The notes: a model not told the origin generated them from the sequence alone. DNA of 64,000 bases from PFJX01 sp040757575 (GCA_040757575.1 JBFLXA010000016.1:1-64000); one strand, 5' to 3'. Shown: positions 1 through 9,178, numbered from the stretch's first letter. A program made the numbers and translations.

Positions 1-10
1 GGCAGATTCC

Positions 11-556
11 ATGTCGGCACGGGTCATTCAGAACCCACTCCAGATGCCGGATATACGACTGCATGCGTTTCCTCCCGGTCATTCTTATCGATCAACGCTC
101 TTGCTTTTGGGGGGAGTCCATATACGGGGTTACAACATCAGTGAGCAGGCCACGCCCTTTGCGGGCAGCACCGGTAGCGAGATGGCCCACCTGTTCTACA
201 ACACCCTGGACAACAAAGGCTTGTGTGATCCGGTGCTTTCAACCGCCGTGCTATGTGCCCCCCAGGCGGGGAATTGGGGCTTTCTCAATGGCCCATTCAA
301 TGTGGATACCCAGCGGGGGTATTACTGGTCGAATACCCGCTATGAGGCTTTCAGCAACTGGGGTATGGCCTGGTTATTCACGATTGACGGCAGGCAGGCA
401 GAAGAGGGCGCAAGCGTGCCCTACAACGCCTGGGCGGTGCACCCCGGCGATGTGGGGGCCGTGCCAGAGCCTCAAGCCTATGGGCTGATGCTGGCTGGCT
501 TGGGGCTCATCGGCTTGCGCCTGCGTGCTTCCGCCCGGCGCCCAAGTCGTCTTTGA
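11..556 (+). CDS. PEP-CTERM protein with DUF1566/Lcl-like domain, probably 5'-incomplete
   Basis: Likely an exported surface protein anchored through a C-terminal PEP-CTERM sorting signal. The last ~30 residues carry VPEPQ, a hydrophobic stretch (LMLAGLGLIGL) and a basic tail. From about residue 41 (GYNIS...EMAHLFYNTL) to the end (AWAVHPGDVGAVPEP) it matches the layout of the protein at 2921-3661, so the two are paralogues. The first ~40 residues do not look like that family and contain no signal peptide. The frame is open back to the window edge, so the ATG at 11 may not be the true start. A frameshift, a recombined 5' end or a truncated gene would all fit. The substrate or ligand is unknown. 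Confidence 0.6.
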   Translation: MSARVIQNPLQMPDIRLHAFPPGHSYRSTLLLLGGVHIRGYNISEQATPFAGSTGSEMAHLFYNTLDNKGLCDPVLSTAVLCAPQAGNWGFLNGPFNVDTQRGYYWSNTRYEAFSNWGMAWLFTIDGRQAEEGASVPYNAWAVHPGDVGAVPEPQAYGLMLAGLGLIGLRLRASARRPSRL

Positions 557-592
557 GCAGCCTTCAAATCATTGATTGCCAGGAGGATCCCC

Positions 593-1672
593 ATGAAAGT
601 TCGCGCATTTTTCTTAGTCACAGCTTTGGGTGCCGCCGGTTCGGTGGCAGGCCAGGCTCAGGCCATCACCCAACACCATGTCTCGGTCACCACCATGGCC
701 AGAGCGCCTAGTACGGCTGGCGCGGCGATGGAGAATCAGGTGTCCAAGATCGACTTCGGTACATCGCCCCTTGCATTGGGCGTGACCACGGGGGGGCAGT
801 TTGGGCAGCGGGAGGTGATTCAGGGTTACGACGGGCGTTGCGTGGTGATCGCCACCGGTGCCCCCTGCCAGGGAGGAGAGGCACCCCTGACCACCCAGAC
901 GGTGTTGAGTCCGAACAAACCGCTGCAAGCCAGCGAGTCCACCTCCGCCTCGGCCGATGCCAGCGCCTATAGCCGCCCCGGACGTGTGGGGGCGAAGTCC
1001 CTGTCTGCGGTTTCGACGGGCCTGACCCACGCCCGCATCGACCCGGCCAACCCGGGGCAATCCCTGCCCGGCACGCTTTATTCCACGGGGAGCGGCTATG
1101 CCAGCGCCTACAGTTCCAGCGAGCACATCAACACCCTGCTGGGGCCAGCGGGCACCCAGGCGACGATTACGTTGAAGGGGGTTGCCTCCAGTTTTTTGTT
1201 TATCGACAGCACGCCCACGTTGGGTAACAGGGCCTCGATTTCGATGCAGGTGATGGGACGGGCGGCCCCCGTGGGCCAGCGCTGCAGCAACCTGTTCCTG
1301 GGCTGCGGCGCCGAATTCAGCTTCAGCCGGCTGGCGGACCCGGGCAGCCAGGGGCCCATCGTGCTGGGCCACGATCGGCGCAGTTTCTCCATCAGCTTTC
1401 AGGCCCAGGCCAACGATGTGGTTTCCTTATTGCTGGCCGTTGGGGCCTACACAACCAATTCAGGTCAGGCAGATGCCTCCCACACCCTCACCATCGACGA
1501 GATTGCACTCAGCAACGGGTTTTCCTTTGCTGACGAATCGGTGCTGGTTCGAAGTGGCAACAGCTATGCCTTCGCCGCCGCCGTACCCGAGCCTGAGTCC
1601 TCGGGGATGCTCCTGGCGGGTCTGGGCCTGGTATTGGCGGCCGTGCGCCGTGCCGCTGAGAAACGATCTTAG
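593..1672 (+). CDS. PEP-CTERM sorting-domain protein, exported, function unknown
   Basis: The start is set at the ATG preceded by a perfect AGGAGG (581-586); an upstream in-frame TTG at 572 would destroy the signal peptide layout. The product is 359 aa. An N-terminal Sec signal (MKVRAFFLVTALGAAG..., cleavage near AQA) is followed by a Ser/Ala/Gly/Thr-rich body with two small cysteine clusters. It ends in a PEP-CTERM signal: AVPEPESSGMLLAGLGLV, then an Arg-rich tail. In PEP-CTERM/exosortase systems such proteins are usually exported with exopolysaccharide and processed by an exosortase (not present in this window). It resembles no enzyme I recognise and is probably structural. It lies tandem with three other PEP-CTERM genes on the same strand. 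Confidence 0.8.
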   Translation: MKVRAFFLVTALGAAGSVAGQAQAITQHHVSVTTMARAPSTAGAAMENQVSKIDFGTSPLALGVTTGGQFGQREVIQGYDGRCVVIATGAPCQGGEAPLTTQTVLSPNKPLQASESTSASADASAYSRPGRVGAKSLSAVSTGLTHARIDPANPGQSLPGTLYSTGSGYASAYSSSEHINTLLGPAGTQATITLKGVASSFLFIDSTPTLGNRASISMQVMGRAAPVGQRCSNLFLGCGAEFSFSRLADPGSQGPIVLGHDRRSFSISFQAQANDVVSLLLAVGAYTTNSGQADASHTLTIDEIALSNGFSFADESVLVRSGNSYAFAAAVPEPESSGMLLAGLGLVLAAVRRAAEKRS

Positions 1673-1738
1673 GCTGCCTGACCCGATGATCTCCCGCCCA
1701 CCCAGACATCCCAAGCCACAAGTCCCAGGAGCTTTCCC

Positions 1739-2818
1739 ATGGTTTTTTGTATAGCGCGCCCTAAACTTAACCCGATGGTTCCCACCAGGATCGCACGCCA
1801 CCTAGCGGTGCGGCATCGGCGGGTGGCCGCGCTGCTGTTGGCTATGCTGCTGCCTGCGCTGGTGCCCCTGACGGCTCATGCCGGCCGCGCCCAGGTGGGC
1901 ATCGGCATGAGCACCTGGGCCACCACCGACCTGGATGACGCTACCGCAAGCGGCCAGAGCTGGCGCGATGGTGCGCCGCTGCAAACCGTGAGCGATGCCG
2001 CTGCGCTGCCAGCCAAGGATTGGGCCACCGTGGCTCTGCAGGTGGACGGCGTGACGCGTAGCACCTCGGCCGAAGCCGAGGTGCATGCCCAGGCGCGATT
2101 ACGTGGCAGTGGCCAGGCTTTCAGTGGTAACGGCAGGGTGGCCAGCAATGTGGATGCGGGTACCTTGATGCTGCAGTGGCACAGCAGCCTGGCCCAGGAT
2201 GTGGGCACATCCCGGGAGGGGTTTGCCCGGGGCTATCCATATGCCGAGTTGTGGGAGACCTTCGAGGTGATCTATCCAATTGAGCGGGTTGCGCCGGTCG
2301 AAGTTATGCTCAGCTTGCAGTTGTCGGGTCTGCTCGACGGCAACGACGGCCGCATCACCGACCTGGCCGGCGTCGAGGCCTACCTGTACCTGAGCGGTGT
2401 GGACACCGGTGAGAGCCACCTGCCCCTCGATCCGGTGTGGCGCGCCGAAACCAGCGTGGCGGACTCGGTGATCCGCTATGCCGGGCCGCTGCAGTCCAAC
2501 GGTTGCAATATGGCCACCGGCCTTTGCAGCGGCTTGGTTGGCGTTTATGGGGCGCTGGATCTGCGAGGCCGCACGCCGGGCGCCGCGGCGGACGCCTGGC
2601 AGACGGCCCGGGCACCTCTGGACCTGACGTTTGCCGGGCAACTGGCCCTGCAAGTCAGCGACGGGGTGACCCTGGTGCGCGGGGATGTGTCGGACGTGCT
2701 GCCCGCCGTGGCCTGGGCGCAGGTGAGCAGCGTGCCCGAACCCTCCACAGCCGCCAGCCTGTTGGCCGGGCTGCTGCTGGTGTGGCGTGGGCGGACTACG
2801 TACCAGTCCAGGTATTGA
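1739..2818 (+). CDS. PEP-CTERM sorting-domain protein, exported, function unknown
   Basis: A 359 aa product with an AGGAG ribosome-binding site about 8 nt before the ATG. A long basic N-terminus precedes a hydrophobic signal segment (VAALLLAMLLPALVPL) with a likely cleavage after AHA. The body is predicted mostly beta-strand and rich in Ala, Val, Asp and Ser. The C-terminus has SVPEPSTAASLLAGLLLVW followed by basic residues, a PEP-CTERM sorting signal. An internal ATG (codon 13, MVPTRIARH) could be the true start and would give a shorter n-region. No enzymatic motif is visible. It is part of the four-gene PEP-CTERM cluster. Confidence 0.78.
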   Translation: MVFCIARPKLNPMVPTRIARHLAVRHRRVAALLLAMLLPALVPLTAHAGRAQVGIGMSTWATTDLDDATASGQSWRDGAPLQTVSDAAALPAKDWATVALQVDGVTRSTSAEAEVHAQARLRGSGQAFSGNGRVASNVDAGTLMLQWHSSLAQDVGTSREGFARGYPYAELWETFEVIYPIERVAPVEVMLSLQLSGLLDGNDGRITDLAGVEAYLYLSGVDTGESHLPLDPVWRAETSVADSVIRYAGPLQSNGCNMATGLCSGLVGVYGALDLRGRTPGAAADAWQTARAPLDLTFAGQLALQVSDGVTLVRGDVSDVLPAVAWAQVSSVPEPSTAASLLAGLLLVWRGRTTYQSRY

Positions 2819-2920
2819 ACAGACTGACGCAAGGACCCTTGGTTGGCCCATCGCCCCCAACTTCTGCCTGATCTAAGGCGGCTCCCACCCTCCCTGAATC
2901 CACTGCCCCAGGAGACTTCC

Positions 2921-3661
2921 ATGGTCATCCGTACCCTACTCACTGTATCCAGCCTCATGGCCGTCAGCTGTGCCTCGTTTTCGGCCCAGGCTGCGCTTCA
3001 AGGCCGCGACCTGGATGGCAATCTGGCTACCTTCGAGGCCTATTACGACACCACGCTGAACATCACCTGGCTGGCGGATGCCAATTACGCCCAGACCAGC
3101 GGCTACGACGTGGATGGCAAGATGAGCTGGAGTGCGGCCAGCGCCTGGGCCGCCAGTCTGAGCTTCTACAACCCCCTGACCCAGGAAACCTACGGCCACT
3201 GGCGGCTGCCTGCCGTGGGCCCGGTGGACGGCGTCAACTTCGACTTCACGCCCAGCTTCGATGGCAGTACGGACAGTAGCTACAACTACACCACGCCAAA
3301 CAAGGAAATGCCCCACTTGTTCCATGTCACTTTGGGCAATGCCAGTATGTACGACACATCGGGCGCCTCGTCTGGGTGCTATGTGGTGGGTGTGGCGGAC
3401 TGTTTTGACAACCAGGGCCCCTTCGTGAATCTGACATTCCCCTATTTGTATTGGAATGACAACACGGGGGCGTCCACACCGGCAGAAGCCTGGGCGTTTA
3501 CCTTTGATAGAGGTCAGCTGGGGCTTTCGACCACCATTCAGGAATACCACGCCTGGGCGGTGCATCCAGGGGATGTGGGCGCGGTGCCGGAACCGGAGAC
3601 CTACGGCCTGCTGCTGGCCGGCCTGGGCCTCATCGGCTGGCGGCTGCGGCAGGGCAGATGA
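2921..3661 (+). CDS. DUF1566/Lcl-domain PEP-CTERM protein
   Basis: The start is taken at the ATG after an AGGAGA site (2909-2916 region); the frame is open further upstream but without a signal peptide. The product is 246 aa: a Sec signal (MVIRTLLTVSSLMAVSCASFSA), then a Lcl C-terminal/DUF1566-like domain with the usual landmarks (NITWLADANYA near residue 45, WRLPAVGPVDG near 95, EMPHLF near 130, HAWAVHPGDVGAVPEPE near 210). It closes with a PEP-CTERM helix (YGLLLAGLGLIGWRLR). Its second half is paralogous to the incomplete gene at 11-556. Lcl/DUF1566 domains are often found on surface and adhesin-like proteins; the role here is not known. Confidence 0.82.
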   Translation: MVIRTLLTVSSLMAVSCASFSAQAALQGRDLDGNLATFEAYYDTTLNITWLADANYAQTSGYDVDGKMSWSAASAWAASLSFYNPLTQETYGHWRLPAVGPVDGVNFDFTPSFDGSTDSSYNYTTPNKEMPHLFHVTLGNASMYDTSGASSGCYVVGVADCFDNQGPFVNLTFPYLYWNDNTGASTPAEAWAFTFDRGQLGLSTTIQEYHAWAVHPGDVGAVPEPETYGLLLAGLGLIGWRLRQGR

Positions 3662-3678
3662 ACCTAATAACCGCAGCT

Positions 3679-3703
3679 GACCGCGCCAGAGTGTGCGGTC
3701 TTT
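3679..3703 (+). terminator. hairpin after the PEP-CTERM cluster
   Basis: GACCGC (3679-3684) pairs with GCGGTC (3695-3700) and is followed by only three T. It lies between the last PEP-CTERM gene and the hydrolase start at 3707. A weak terminator or attenuator is possible. Confidence 0.3.
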
Positions 3704-3706
3704 AGG

Positions 3707-4930
3707 ATGAACGCAGCCACCCATCCGCCGATCCGCGAGGACGTGCTGGCCAGCATCGGGCCTACGATGGGGGCGTTCGCCGCGCGCCACGGCATTCCCG
3801 GCATAGCCACCCGGTTGATCTGGCGGGGCCGGGTCATCCACACCGCCTACGCTGGTTGGCAGGATGGGGCCCGCACGCGGCCCCTGTCCCCGGGGACGAT
3901 CTACCGCATCTATTCCATGACCAAGCCCGTGGTCTGCGCAGGGCTGATGCAGCTTTGGGAATCTGGCCAGGTGCGCCTGGATGACATGGTGGCCGACTAC
4001 ATCCCCGGGTTCAGTGACCTTCGGGTGCTGGAGGGATCAGGGGCCTTGGTGCCGGCGGGCCGGTCCCTGCACATATGGGATCTTCTGACCCACACCGCCG
4101 GCCTGACCTACGATTTTCTGGAAGACAACCCGGTTTCGGCCTTGTACCGGGAGGCCCGGCTGATGGCGGATGCCACCCGGCCCCTGGGCCAGATGGTGAC
4201 GGAGCTGAGCCAGCTTCCCCTGGCCTTTCAGCCGGGGGTCAGGTGGCATTACAGCCTGGCCATGGACGTACTCGCCCACCTCATCGAGATCATCTCCGGC
4301 CAGCCCCTGGAAGACTTTTTGCGGCAGCGGTTTTTTATCCCCCTGGACATGGGGGACACGGGGTTTTCCGTCCCGCCGTCCCAACTTCACCGGCTGGCCG
4401 AGATGAGCGGTTGCCCGGATGTGGCGGTCAGCACCCTCAGCCAGAGTCTTGCGGCCCAGGCCGCTGGGGATATTCAGGTCAGGGATGTGGAAACTACTTA
4501 TCCCGCTCAGCCCACGGCCTGCTTTGCCCGGGGGGGCCACGGCCTGTTTTCCTCTCTGGAGGATTACGCCCGCTTTGCCGCCATGTTGCTCAACGAGGGG
4601 GAACTGGAGGGCAGCCGGGTGCTGTTGCCGGATACCGTGCGCCTGATGCGCTCCAGCCAGGTTCCTCCTGCCAGCCTGCCCGTGGCTATCGGGCCCGAGC
4701 CCCACGCCGGCTACGGCTTTGGATTGGGGGTGCGGGTGCGGCTGAATGCGTCCGATTGCGCCTTTCCCGGCGCCAACGGCGAATTCGGCTGGGAGGGAGC
4801 TGCGCGCACCAGTTTCTGGGTAGATCAAAAACACGGCCTGGCGGGCGTGTTGATGATGCAGCACATGGTGGGGCGCGATTGGCCGGAGCGGGAATTCCGC
4901 GAATTGGCCTATCAGGCCCTGGCACGCTAG
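3707..4930 (+). CDS. serine hydrolase of the class C beta-lactamase / penicillin-binding-protein fold
   Basis: A 407 aa protein of the Beta-lactamase family (EstB/DD-peptidase-like esterases). The nucleophile motif S-x-x-K is present as SMTK (about residue 70), in the normal position for the family, and the second motif appears as the YSL tripeptide of WHYSLAMDVL (about residue 184). The C-terminal part has the glycine-rich GYGFGLGVRV and FGWEGAARTSFWVD segments typical of the family's third motif region. No signal peptide is visible, so it is probably cytoplasmic. The substrate (ester, lactone or peptide) cannot be told from sequence. AGG lies directly against the ATG, so the ribosome-binding site is poor and the start is not certain. 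Confidence 0.85.
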   Translation: MNAATHPPIREDVLASIGPTMGAFAARHGIPGIATRLIWRGRVIHTAYAGWQDGARTRPLSPGTIYRIYSMTKPVVCAGLMQLWESGQVRLDDMVADYIPGFSDLRVLEGSGALVPAGRSLHIWDLLTHTAGLTYDFLEDNPVSALYREARLMADATRPLGQMVTELSQLPLAFQPGVRWHYSLAMDVLAHLIEIISGQPLEDFLRQRFFIPLDMGDTGFSVPPSQLHRLAEMSGCPDVAVSTLSQSLAAQAAGDIQVRDVETTYPAQPTACFARGGHGLFSSLEDYARFAAMLLNEGELEGSRVLLPDTVRLMRSSQVPPASLPVAIGPEPHAGYGFGLGVRVRLNASDCAFPGANGEFGWEGAARTSFWVDQKHGLAGVLMMQHMVGRDWPEREFRELAYQALAR

Positions 4931-4984
4931 ACAAGGAAAGACGAAACGTATGAGCTCGTCAGGGCACTTCGTAGGGGCAGCGTC

Positions 4985-5431
4985 GTGATCAGGCTGCTCG
5001 TGCGGCTCGGCCTATTGGGCCTGGCGTTCTGGCTGATTCCAAAAGGAATCGCCGAGGCGGGTCTGCCTGTTTACTACCGTTTCACCGGTACGGTGGTGGA
5101 AGGCGTCGTCACGGGCTTTCTTGCAGGCCGGGTAAGACCTTCTGTTCAGCCTGAAAAGACCGGTGTCAGGAAGGGACGCCGGTTTGCACGCCCGCCGGTG
5201 TTTCTATATCCGTCAAAACCGGGGGGACCAGCCCATCTGGAAGGAAGGGCCCGGAGTGCCTTCACATTCTCGTTCGTGCCTTATGAACTGGGCGAGAAAG
5301 TGACGGTTGTCTTCCCCAGCGGCCGCCCGCAACAGGCCTATCTGTTTGCAGCGGGCACTGTGGCCGGAGGTATGCTGATTTTCGGATTCGGATTGCTTTG
5401 CCTGTACATCGGTTTGGGCGGGTGGCTGTGA
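4985..5431 (+). CDS. small membrane protein, DUF3592-like
   Basis: 148 aa, GTG start with an AGGGG ribosome-binding site. A first membrane segment at residues ~4-24 and a second at ~120-145 flank a soluble loop. The loop pattern (RPPVFLYPS...FTFSFVPYELGEKVTVVFPSG, then QAYLF) resembles DUF3592 domains, where Y-x-P-x-V-x-F and a Y-x-G-E/D-x-V-x-V-x-Y motif alternate. Function unknown. It is separated from the upstream hydrolase by 54 nt and converges with glnB. Confidence 0.6.
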   Translation: MIRLLVRLGLLGLAFWLIPKGIAEAGLPVYYRFTGTVVEGVVTGFLAGRVRPSVQPEKTGVRKGRRFARPPVFLYPSKPGGPAHLEGRARSAFTFSFVPYELGEKVTVVFPSGRPQQAYLFAAGTVAGGMLIFGFGLLCLYIGLGGWL

Positions 5432-5437
5432 GGCTGT

Positions 5438-5464
5438 AAGGGCAGTAGCGTACTGCCTGCCCTT
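5438..5464. terminator. hairpin between convergent genes
   Basis: An inverted repeat begins AAGGGCAGTA and returns as TACTGCC-TGCCCTT around a GCG loop, in the 45 nt gap between the stop of the DUF3592-like gene and the stop of glnB on the other strand. Position and symmetry suit a bidirectional terminator, though there is no long T run. Confidence 0.45.
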
Positions 5465-5476
5465 GATATGGCCGGT

Positions 5477-5815
5477 TCAGACCGCAGCTTCGCCGGATTC
5501 CCCGGTACGGATGCGGATCACCTGGTCCACGTTGGTGACGAAGATCTTGCCGTCGCCGATCTTGCCGGTGCGGGCGGCCTTGACGATGGCGTCCAGGGCA
5601 CTGTCCACGACGCTGTCGGCCACCACCAGTTCCAGCTTCACCTTGGGCAGGAAATCCACCACGTATTCCGCACCCCGGTAGAGCTCGGTGTGGCCCTTCT
5701 GGCGGCCGAAGCCCTTCACCTCGGTGACGGTGAGGCCGGTGACGCCCAGTTCCGAAAGGGCCTCCCGCACTTCGTCCAGTTTGAAGGGCTTGATGATGGC
5801 TTCGATCTTCTTCAT
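5477..5815 (-). CDS. glnB: nitrogen regulatory protein P-II
   Basis: 112 aa, the exact family length. It begins MKKIEAIIKPFKLDEVREAL and carries the T-loop with the uridylylation tyrosine in GHTELYRGAEY (Y51), the B-loop TGKIGDGKIFV and the C-terminal IRTGE. P-II senses 2-oxoglutarate, ATP/ADP and, through GlnD-dependent uridylylation, glutamine. It controls GlnE, NtrB and, in some bacteria, NAD synthetase. It starts 11 nt after the stop of nadE on the same strand, so the two are almost certainly cotranscribed. GlnB and GlnK cannot be separated with certainty; absence of amtB and linkage to nadE favour GlnB. Confidence 0.95.
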   Translation of the reverse strand: MKKIEAIIKPFKLDEVREALSELGVTGLTVTEVKGFGRQKGHTELYRGAEYVVDFLPKVKLELVVADSVVDSALDAIVKAARTGKIGDGKIFVTNVDQVIRIRTGESGEAAV

Positions 5816-5826
5816 GTCGGGATCTC

Positions 5827-7431
5827 CTAGAACGGGGCTTTGTAGCGGTTGGTGATGGGGTAGCGGCGGTCCCGGCCGAAGCCCCGGGGGGTGATGCGGA
5901 TGCCGGGGGGGGACTGGCGCCGCTTGTATTCCGCCCGGTCGATGAGGCGTACCACGTGGGCCACGTCCTCGGGCCGGAAACCGGCGGCGATGATGTCCCG
6001 GGGGGCCATATCCTGCTCCACGTAGCGGGCCAGGATGGCGTCCAGCACTTCATAAGGGGGCAGGCTGTCCTGGTCGCATTGGTTGGCCCGCAGCTCGGCG
6101 CTGGGGGGGCGGGTGATGATGCGTTCCGGGATGACGGGGGAGAGGCTGTTGCGGTAGCGTGAAAGCTGCCACACCAGGGTCTTGGCCACGTCCTTCAGCA
6201 CCGCCAGGCCGCCGGCCATGTCGCCGTAGAGGGTGGCGTAACCGCTGGCCATTTCGCTCTTGTTGCCGGTGGTGAGCACCAGGTGGCCGAACTTGTTGGA
6301 CAGGGCCATGAGGATCACGCCCCGGATGCGGGCCTGGATGTTTTCTTCCGTCTGGTCGAAGGGCAGGTCGTCGAATTCGTCCGACAGTTCTTCCATGAAG
6401 ATGTCGAACATGCGCTTGATGGGCTGCACGTCATAGCGTACCCCCAGGTTGCGGGCCATTTCCTCGGCGTCTTCCAGGCTGATGCTGGCGGTGAACTGGG
6501 AGGGCATCATCACCGCCTGGACCTTGTCCGCCCCCAGGGCGTCCACGGCCACCGCCAGGGTGAGGGCGGAATCGATGCCGCCGGACAGGCCCAGGATGGC
6601 ACCGGGGAAGCCGTTCTTGTTGGCATAGTCCCGCACGCCGGTGACCAGGGCCTGGTAGACGGCGGCCTCCAGGCTGGGCAGGGGCGCCATGGCGCCGCGC
6701 ATCTGACCGGCTTCCATGTCCAGCAGGAACAGCCCTTCCTGAAACAGGGGGGCCTGGGCCACCACCTGGCCCTGGGCGTCCAGGGCGAAGGAGGCGCCGT
6801 CGAACACCAGTTCGTCCTGCCCACCCACCAGGTTGACGTAGACCAGGTGCAGTCCCAGGGCGGTGGCCTGGGTGCGGGCCACCTGATGGCGTTCGGCGAT
6901 CTTTTCCAGGTGGAAGGGGGAGGCGTTGAGCACCAGGAGCACTTCCGCGCCGGCGTCCTTGGCCATCCTGGGGGCGTCGCCATCCCAAATGTCTTCGCAG
7001 ATGTTGATGCCGAAGCGGGTGCCGTCCCAGTCGAACACGCAGGCTTCCGTGCCCGGGTGGAAAGTGCGCACCTCGTCGAACACGGCGTAATTGGGCAGCC
7101 GGTGCTTGCGGTAGCTGGCCACCACCCGGCCGTTCTGGATCACGGACGCGGCGTTATAGCGGCGGCCATCCGCCATGAGGGGATGCCCAATCACCACGCA
7201 CAGGTTGGGGGGCAGGCGCAGGGCCAGGTTGGCCAATACCCGGGCATTCTCTTCGTAAAAGTCCGGCCGCAGGGCCAGGTCTTCCGGTGGATAGCCGCAC
7301 AGGGCCAGTTCCGGGGCCAGCATGAGGCTGGCCCCGGCCTTGCTGGCCTGGAAGGCCAGGTCTTCCAGCCGGGCGGCGTTGCCTTCCAGGTCGCCGACGG
7401 TGGCGTTGAGTTGGGCGAGGGCGATCTTCAT
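5827..7431 (-). CDS. nadE: glutamine-dependent NAD+ synthase
   Basis: 534 aa, two-domain enzyme that makes NAD+ from nicotinate adenine dinucleotide, ATP and glutamine. The N-terminal nitrilase-fold glutaminase (residues ~1-250) shows the catalytic Glu (LAPELALCGYPPEDL), Lys (YRKHRLPNY) and Cys (NICEDIWD). The C-terminal synthetase domain has the P-loop-like LGLSGGIDSALT near residue 285 and the TTGNKSEMASGY segment near 390. Coupling to the P-II gene downstream agrees with reports that P-II proteins bind and regulate NadE in proteobacteria (known for the family; not shown here). Confidence 0.95.
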   Translation of the reverse strand: MKIALAQLNATVGDLEGNAARLEDLAFQASKAGASLMLAPELALCGYPPEDLALRPDFYEENARVLANLALRLPPNLCVVIGHPLMADGRRYNAASVIQNGRVVASYRKHRLPNYAVFDEVRTFHPGTEACVFDWDGTRFGINICEDIWDGDAPRMAKDAGAEVLLVLNASPFHLEKIAERHQVARTQATALGLHLVYVNLVGGQDELVFDGASFALDAQGQVVAQAPLFQEGLFLLDMEAGQMRGAMAPLPSLEAAVYQALVTGVRDYANKNGFPGAILGLSGGIDSALTLAVAVDALGADKVQAVMMPSQFTASISLEDAEEMARNLGVRYDVQPIKRMFDIFMEELSDEFDDLPFDQTEENIQARIRGVILMALSNKFGHLVLTTGNKSEMASGYATLYGDMAGGLAVLKDVAKTLVWQLSRYRNSLSPVIPERIITRPPSAELRANQCDQDSLPPYEVLDAILARYVEQDMAPRDIIAAGFRPEDVAHVVRLIDRAEYKRRQSPPGIRITPRGFGRDRRYPITNRYKAPF

Positions 7432-7491
7432 GGCGGCGTATTCTACGAGGGGCGGGGCAAACCGCCTACGCCGCCAGCTGGTTCAGGACGG

Positions 7492-9108
7492 TCAGGTGCG
7501 GAACTGGCGCACCAGGTTTTCCAGGTCCCGGGCGAGATTGGCCAGCCGCTGGCTGGCGTTCTGGGTTTCGTGGGCGTCCCCGGCGGCCACGCGGGCCACG
7601 TTGGCGATACCGCCGATCTTGTGGCTGATGTTTTCCGCCACTGTGCTTTGCTCGCCGGAGCTGCCGGCTATCTGGTTGTTCATGCGGGTGATGACACCCA
7701 CGGAGCCGGAAATGGTGGCCAGGGCTGTGGCCGAGGCTTCCACGCTTTCCACGCTGGAGGCGGTCTTTTGTTCTGCGGTCTGGATGGCGCTCACCGCGTC
7801 CTGGGCCCGCCCCTGGACCTTGACGATGATGGCTTCGATTTCTTCCGTGGCCGCCTGGGTGCGCTGGGCCAGGGTGCGTACCTCGTCCGCCACCACGGCG
7901 AAGCCTCGGCCCTGTTCTCCGGCCCGGGCGGCTTCGATGGCGGCATTGAGGGCCAGCAGGTTGGTTTGTTCGGCAATTTCCCGGATCAGGCCGATGACCT
8001 TGCCGATGTCCCGGCTGTCGGTGTCCAGCACCTGGATGACCCTTACGGCTTGTTCCAGTTGGTCGGACATGGCGGAAATGGCGGAGAGGGCGGTGGTGGC
8101 CGTGGCCGCGCCTTCCTTGGCCTGCTGGTCCGCCTGGTGGGCGGCACTGGCCGCCTCCTTGGTGTTGTGGGCCACTTCCTGGACCGTGCTGGCCAGTTGT
8201 TGCAGGGTACTGGCCAGATGTTCCGTGTCGGACAGCTGACTGGCCACACCCTGTTCCGTCCGGGTGGATACGGTGACCATCTGGCCAGCCACCTCGGATA
8301 GGTTATGGGTAGCCTGGCTCACCTGGCGGAGGGTATCGCCGAATCGCTCCAGCATGGCGTTGAAGGCGCGGCCGGCGCAGGCGATCTCGTCCTTACCTTC
8401 GGCATCGACCCGCAGGGTGAGGTCGGATTCCGACTCGATGCGGCCCATGGTGTCCGCCAGGCGATTGATGGGGTTGGCCACGATCTTTTTCAGGGCCATC
8501 TGCATGAGCACCATGCCGACGATGAACAGAATGGCGAACAGACCGATGTTGACCAGGACGGTATTGCGGATTTCCTTGTCCACGGGAGCCAGGTCGTAAT
8601 GGATCTCGATGACCCCCAGGACCGTGCCGGCGGGGACCGAGTGGCACCCCAGGCAGTTCACGCCCCGGGTGTTTTCCGTAGCCCGGTAGGGGCGGGCCAC
8701 CACCAGGCGACGTCCCTCCTCGGTATCCACGATGGTGACCACTTCATTACCGCCGAGGGCCCGGGTGTCGTACTCGTTGTCCGGGTCTTCCCCCGGCAGT
8801 CCGGGGCCGTACTGGGCAGAGACTGCGGGGCCCCGCACCGCATGGGCCTCCACTACGTTGGGCATGGCGGCAATCTCTTCCTTGAGCTTGCCTCTTTCCG
8901 CCATGCCGCCGGTGAGCATGAGTTTGTTCAGGCCATCGAAATAGCTGTCTGCCACCGTCTTGGTCTGCTGGGCGACGAACTCCTCGGACAGGCGCTTTTC
9001 GCTCAGGAAGGAAACCAACATGGATGCACTCAGGACGATCAGCAACATGACGGCCGTGAAAGCCATGATTTTCGCGGAAACGGTGCCTGAACATAGGCGT
9101 TTGACCAT
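7492..9108 (-). CDS. methyl-accepting chemotaxis protein with a periplasmic CxxCH (c-type heme) motif
   Basis: The start is placed at the second ATG (MVKRLCSGT) because GGAGAGAG sits at ideal spacing before it; the first ATG is 12 nt upstream. The product is 538 aa: TM1 (~12-36), a periplasmic sensor of ~150 residues, TM2 (~182-205), HAMP, then a long coiled-coil signalling domain with the conserved hairpin tip (EIAEQTNLLALNAAIEAARAGEQGRG). The sensor contains NCLGCH (codons at 8641-8655), a heme c attachment motif, followed by GTVLGVIEIHYDL. Heme c-containing MCP sensor domains are known from Geobacter. It probably senses redox state, O2 or NO. A paralogue lies at 60858-62492. Confidence 0.9.
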   Translation of the reverse strand: MVKRLCSGTVSAKIMAFTAVMLLIVLSASMLVSFLSEKRLSEEFVAQQTKTVADSYFDGLNKLMLTGGMAERGKLKEEIAAMPNVVEAHAVRGPAVSAQYGPGLPGEDPDNEYDTRALGGNEVVTIVDTEEGRRLVVARPYRATENTRGVNCLGCHSVPAGTVLGVIEIHYDLAPVDKEIRNTVLVNIGLFAILFIVGMVLMQMALKKIVANPINRLADTMGRIESESDLTLRVDAEGKDEIACAGRAFNAMLERFGDTLRQVSQATHNLSEVAGQMVTVSTRTEQGVASQLSDTEHLASTLQQLASTVQEVAHNTKEAASAAHQADQQAKEGAATATTALSAISAMSDQLEQAVRVIQVLDTDSRDIGKVIGLIREIAEQTNLLALNAAIEAARAGEQGRGFAVVADEVRTLAQRTQAATEEIEAIIVKVQGRAQDAVSAIQTAEQKTASSVESVEASATALATISGSVGVITRMNNQIAGSSGEQSTVAENISHKIGGIANVARVAAGDAHETQNASQRLANLARDLENLVRQFRT

Positions 9109-9178
9109 CTCTCTCTCCATCCTGCTTATGTCTTGTATGCCAGAGATTATCGGCTTGAAGCCGGCGAACTTTAGTGAA

